Shown here in pieces: positions 7,937 to 9,022 of a stretch of DNA of 9,022 nucleotides (the first letter of the stretch is position 1; each line of letters begins with the position of its first letter). The translations under genes and the position numbers were made by a program. The stretch lies in assembly GCA_030149685.1 (NCBI GenBank), contig JASLGI010000004.1, forward strand, positions 1 to 9,022, in the 5' to 3' direction. The notes beneath the pieces were generated by a model that worked only from the letters and a program-made list of their open reading frames with translations, searched no databases and was not told where the DNA came from. This DNA comes from Bacillaceae bacterium. GTDB taxonomy: Bacteria > Bacillota > Bacilli > Bacillales_A > Planococcaceae.

Positions 7937-7965
7937 TTGACGAGCAGGTCGAAACGTGATAACAT
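7937..7965 (+). promoter_or_regulatory. Promoter for rplU-prp-rpmA (extended -10)
   Basis: TTGACG (7937-7942, five of six to consensus) is followed after 17 bases by TAACAT (7960-7965, four of six) with a TGA extension (TG at 7957-7958), the classic extended -10. Spacing is ideal. The start would be near 7972, giving a leader of about 100 bases before rplU, typical for a ribosomal-protein operon. Confidence 0.75.
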
Positions 7966-7975
7966 TTCAATGTTA
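7960..7975. promoter_or_regulatory. Inverted repeat over the rplU -10 and start site
   Basis: TAACATT (7960-7966) and AATGTTA (7969-7975) are perfect inverted repeats around TC. Allowing two mismatches, the symmetry extends four bases further on each side. It covers the -10 box and the predicted start, the position of a repressor operator, but it could be chance, since the AT-rich -10 makes up half of it. Confidence 0.35.
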
Positions 7976-7979
7976 CAAC

Positions 7980-8066
7980 TTGTAGCACCCGTGCTACAAC
8001 CGCGCTGATAAGGTTTTTAAGTACGTAAGTCACCTTGGAGGGCGAGTCTGAGTATTAGAGGAGGTG
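7980..8066 (+). ncRNA. Probable L21 leader: structured 5' UTR of the rplU operon
   Basis: The leader carries a perfect nine-base inverted repeat (TTGTAGCAC at 7980-7988, GTGCTACAA at 7991-7999) and a second possible stem, AAGGT (8010-8014) with ACCTT (8032-8036), before the ribosome binding site AGGAGGTG (8059-8066). An L21 leader RNA upstream of rplU-ysxB-rpmA is known in Bacillales and is thought to mediate autoregulation by a product of the operon. The match here is by position and presence of stems; I could not compare it with the family consensus. There is no poly-T run directly after the first stem, so it is not a plain terminator. Confidence 0.55.
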
Positions 8067-8071
8067 CAGAA

Positions 8072-8380
8072 ATGTACGCAATTATTGAAACTGGTGGAAA
8101 ACAATTAAAAGTTGAGCAAGGTCAAGAAGTTTACATCGAGAAAATCGAAGGCGATGTAGATGAAGTAGTGACTTTTGACAAAGTTCTTTTAGTCGGTGGA
8201 GAAGATACGAAAGTAGGCGCACCATACGTTGAAGGTGCAACAGTAACAGCTAAAATCGTTAAACACGACCGCGCTAAAAAGATCACTGTATTCAAATACA
8301 AACCTAAAAAAGCATACCGTCGTAAACAAGGTCATCGTCAACCTTATACGAAAGTTGTTATCGAAGGAATTAACGCATAA
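8072..8380 (+). CDS. rplU: 50S ribosomal protein L21
   Basis: L21 binds 23S rRNA in the large subunit. The 102-residue product begins [18 protein letters not shown] and carries the family signature [11 protein letters not shown] (residues 83-93) within a lysine- and arginine-rich RNA-binding half; length is as usual. AGGAGGTG at 8059-8066 precedes the ATG by five bases. It is the first gene of the rplU-prp-rpmA operon. Its TAA overlaps the prp ATG by one base (TAATG), coupling expression of the protease to that of the ribosomal protein. Confidence 0.98.
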   Translation: MYAIIETGGKQLKVEQGQEVYIEKIEGDVDEVVTFDKVLLVGGEDTKVGAPYVEGATVTAKIVKHDRAKKITVFKYKPKKAYRRKQGHRQPYTKVVIEGINA

Positions 8381-8706
8381 TGATTCATGTCCACGTATTA
8401 CGTGACAAGAAGAAAAATGTATATGCCTTTGAAATGAGCGGACATGCTGAATACGCAGAGCATGGCAAAGACTTAGTCTGTGCAGGTGCTTCCGCTGTAT
8501 CATTCGGTGCAGTGAATGCGTTATTTGCATTAACGGATATTGAACCAGAAATTTCTCAAGGAGAAGAAGGCGGGTATTTACGCGTCGACATTCCGAAAGA
8601 AGCTTCTACCAATGACCGCGTTCAAACAATTCTTCAGACGATGATTATTTCATTACAGACGATTGAGCGAGATTATCGTGAACATATAAAAATTACTTTC
8701 AAATAG
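8380..8706 (+). CDS. prp: Ribosomal-processing cysteine protease Prp
   Basis: Prp (YsxB in B. subtilis) is the essential-type cysteine protease that removes the N-terminal prepeptide from L27 in Firmicutes and related groups. The 108-residue product contains the catalytic pair in the expected context: His22 in the SGHAEYAEHG motif and Cys34 in DLVCAGASAVSFG, the same numbering as reported for Staphylococcus aureus Prp. The glycine-rich loop before the histidine and the following helix are intact, so it should be active. It lies between rplU and rpmA, the invariant position for this family, and its substrate is the next gene. The start overlaps the rplU stop, and seventeen bases separate its stop from the rpmA ATG. 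Confidence 0.96.
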   Translation: MIHVHVLRDKKKNVYAFEMSGHAEYAEHGKDLVCAGASAVSFGAVNALFALTDIEPEISQGEEGGYLRVDIPKEASTNDRVQTILQTMIISLQTIERDYREHIKITFK

Positions 8707-8708
8707 GT

Positions 8709-9013
<305 letters not shown>

Positions 9014-9022
9014 GATACAGAT

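Noticed and set aside
7980..8020. Stem at 7980-7999 followed by GGTTTTT read as an intrinsic terminator of minD
   Set aside because: The T run begins fifteen bases after the stem and is part of another possible pairing; a strong promoter lies upstream of the stem, so a leader element fits better.

Overview
The window looks like a chromosomal core region of a low-to-moderate GC Gram-positive bacterium of the order Bacillales. The evidence is the conserved order maf-radC-mreB-mreC-mreD-minC-minD ... rplU-prp-rpmA, strong AGGAGG-type ribosome binding sites, GTG and TTG starts, and an L27 protein with the Firmicutes-type N-terminal prepeptide. All recognised genes lie on the + strand. The classical sporulation genes that interrupt this order in Bacillus subtilis (spoIIB between comC and maf, spoIVFA/spoIVFB between minD and rplU) are absent from both slots. 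This suggests a non-sporulating lineage. Exiguobacterium would fit, but that name is an inference, not something the sequence proves.

Layout. Positions 1-2422 hold the end of a type IV pilus operon: the 3' end of pilM, then pilN and pilO (one-base stop/start overlaps), then a prepilin peptidase of the PilD/ComC family. A 187-base gap up to the maf start holds a TATAAT box and a long hairpin. Positions 2610-3889 hold maf and radC, which overlap. A promoter and short leader precede mreB at about 3890-3975. Positions 3976-7924 hold mreB, mreC, mreD, minC and minD, closely spaced, with mreC/mreD overlapping. A 147-base leader with an extended -10 promoter, two inverted repeats and probably an L21-type ribosomal-protein leader RNA precedes rplU, prp and rpmA (8072-9013).

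How the genes work together. PilM/N/O form the inner-membrane alignment platform of a type IV pilus or competence pseudopilus, and the prepilin peptidase processes its pilins. MreB/C/D organise lateral cell-wall synthesis. MinC/MinD block division at wrong sites, so shape and division control sit in one block. RplU and RpmA are 50S proteins, and Prp, encoded between them, removes the N-terminal prepeptide from L27.

I see no mobile element, CRISPR array, tRNA or rRNA, and no strong candidate for an undescribed multi-gene system. The points most worth a second look are the acidic insert in PilO, the hairpin ahead of maf, the palindromes in the rplU leader and the two empty sporulation slots.
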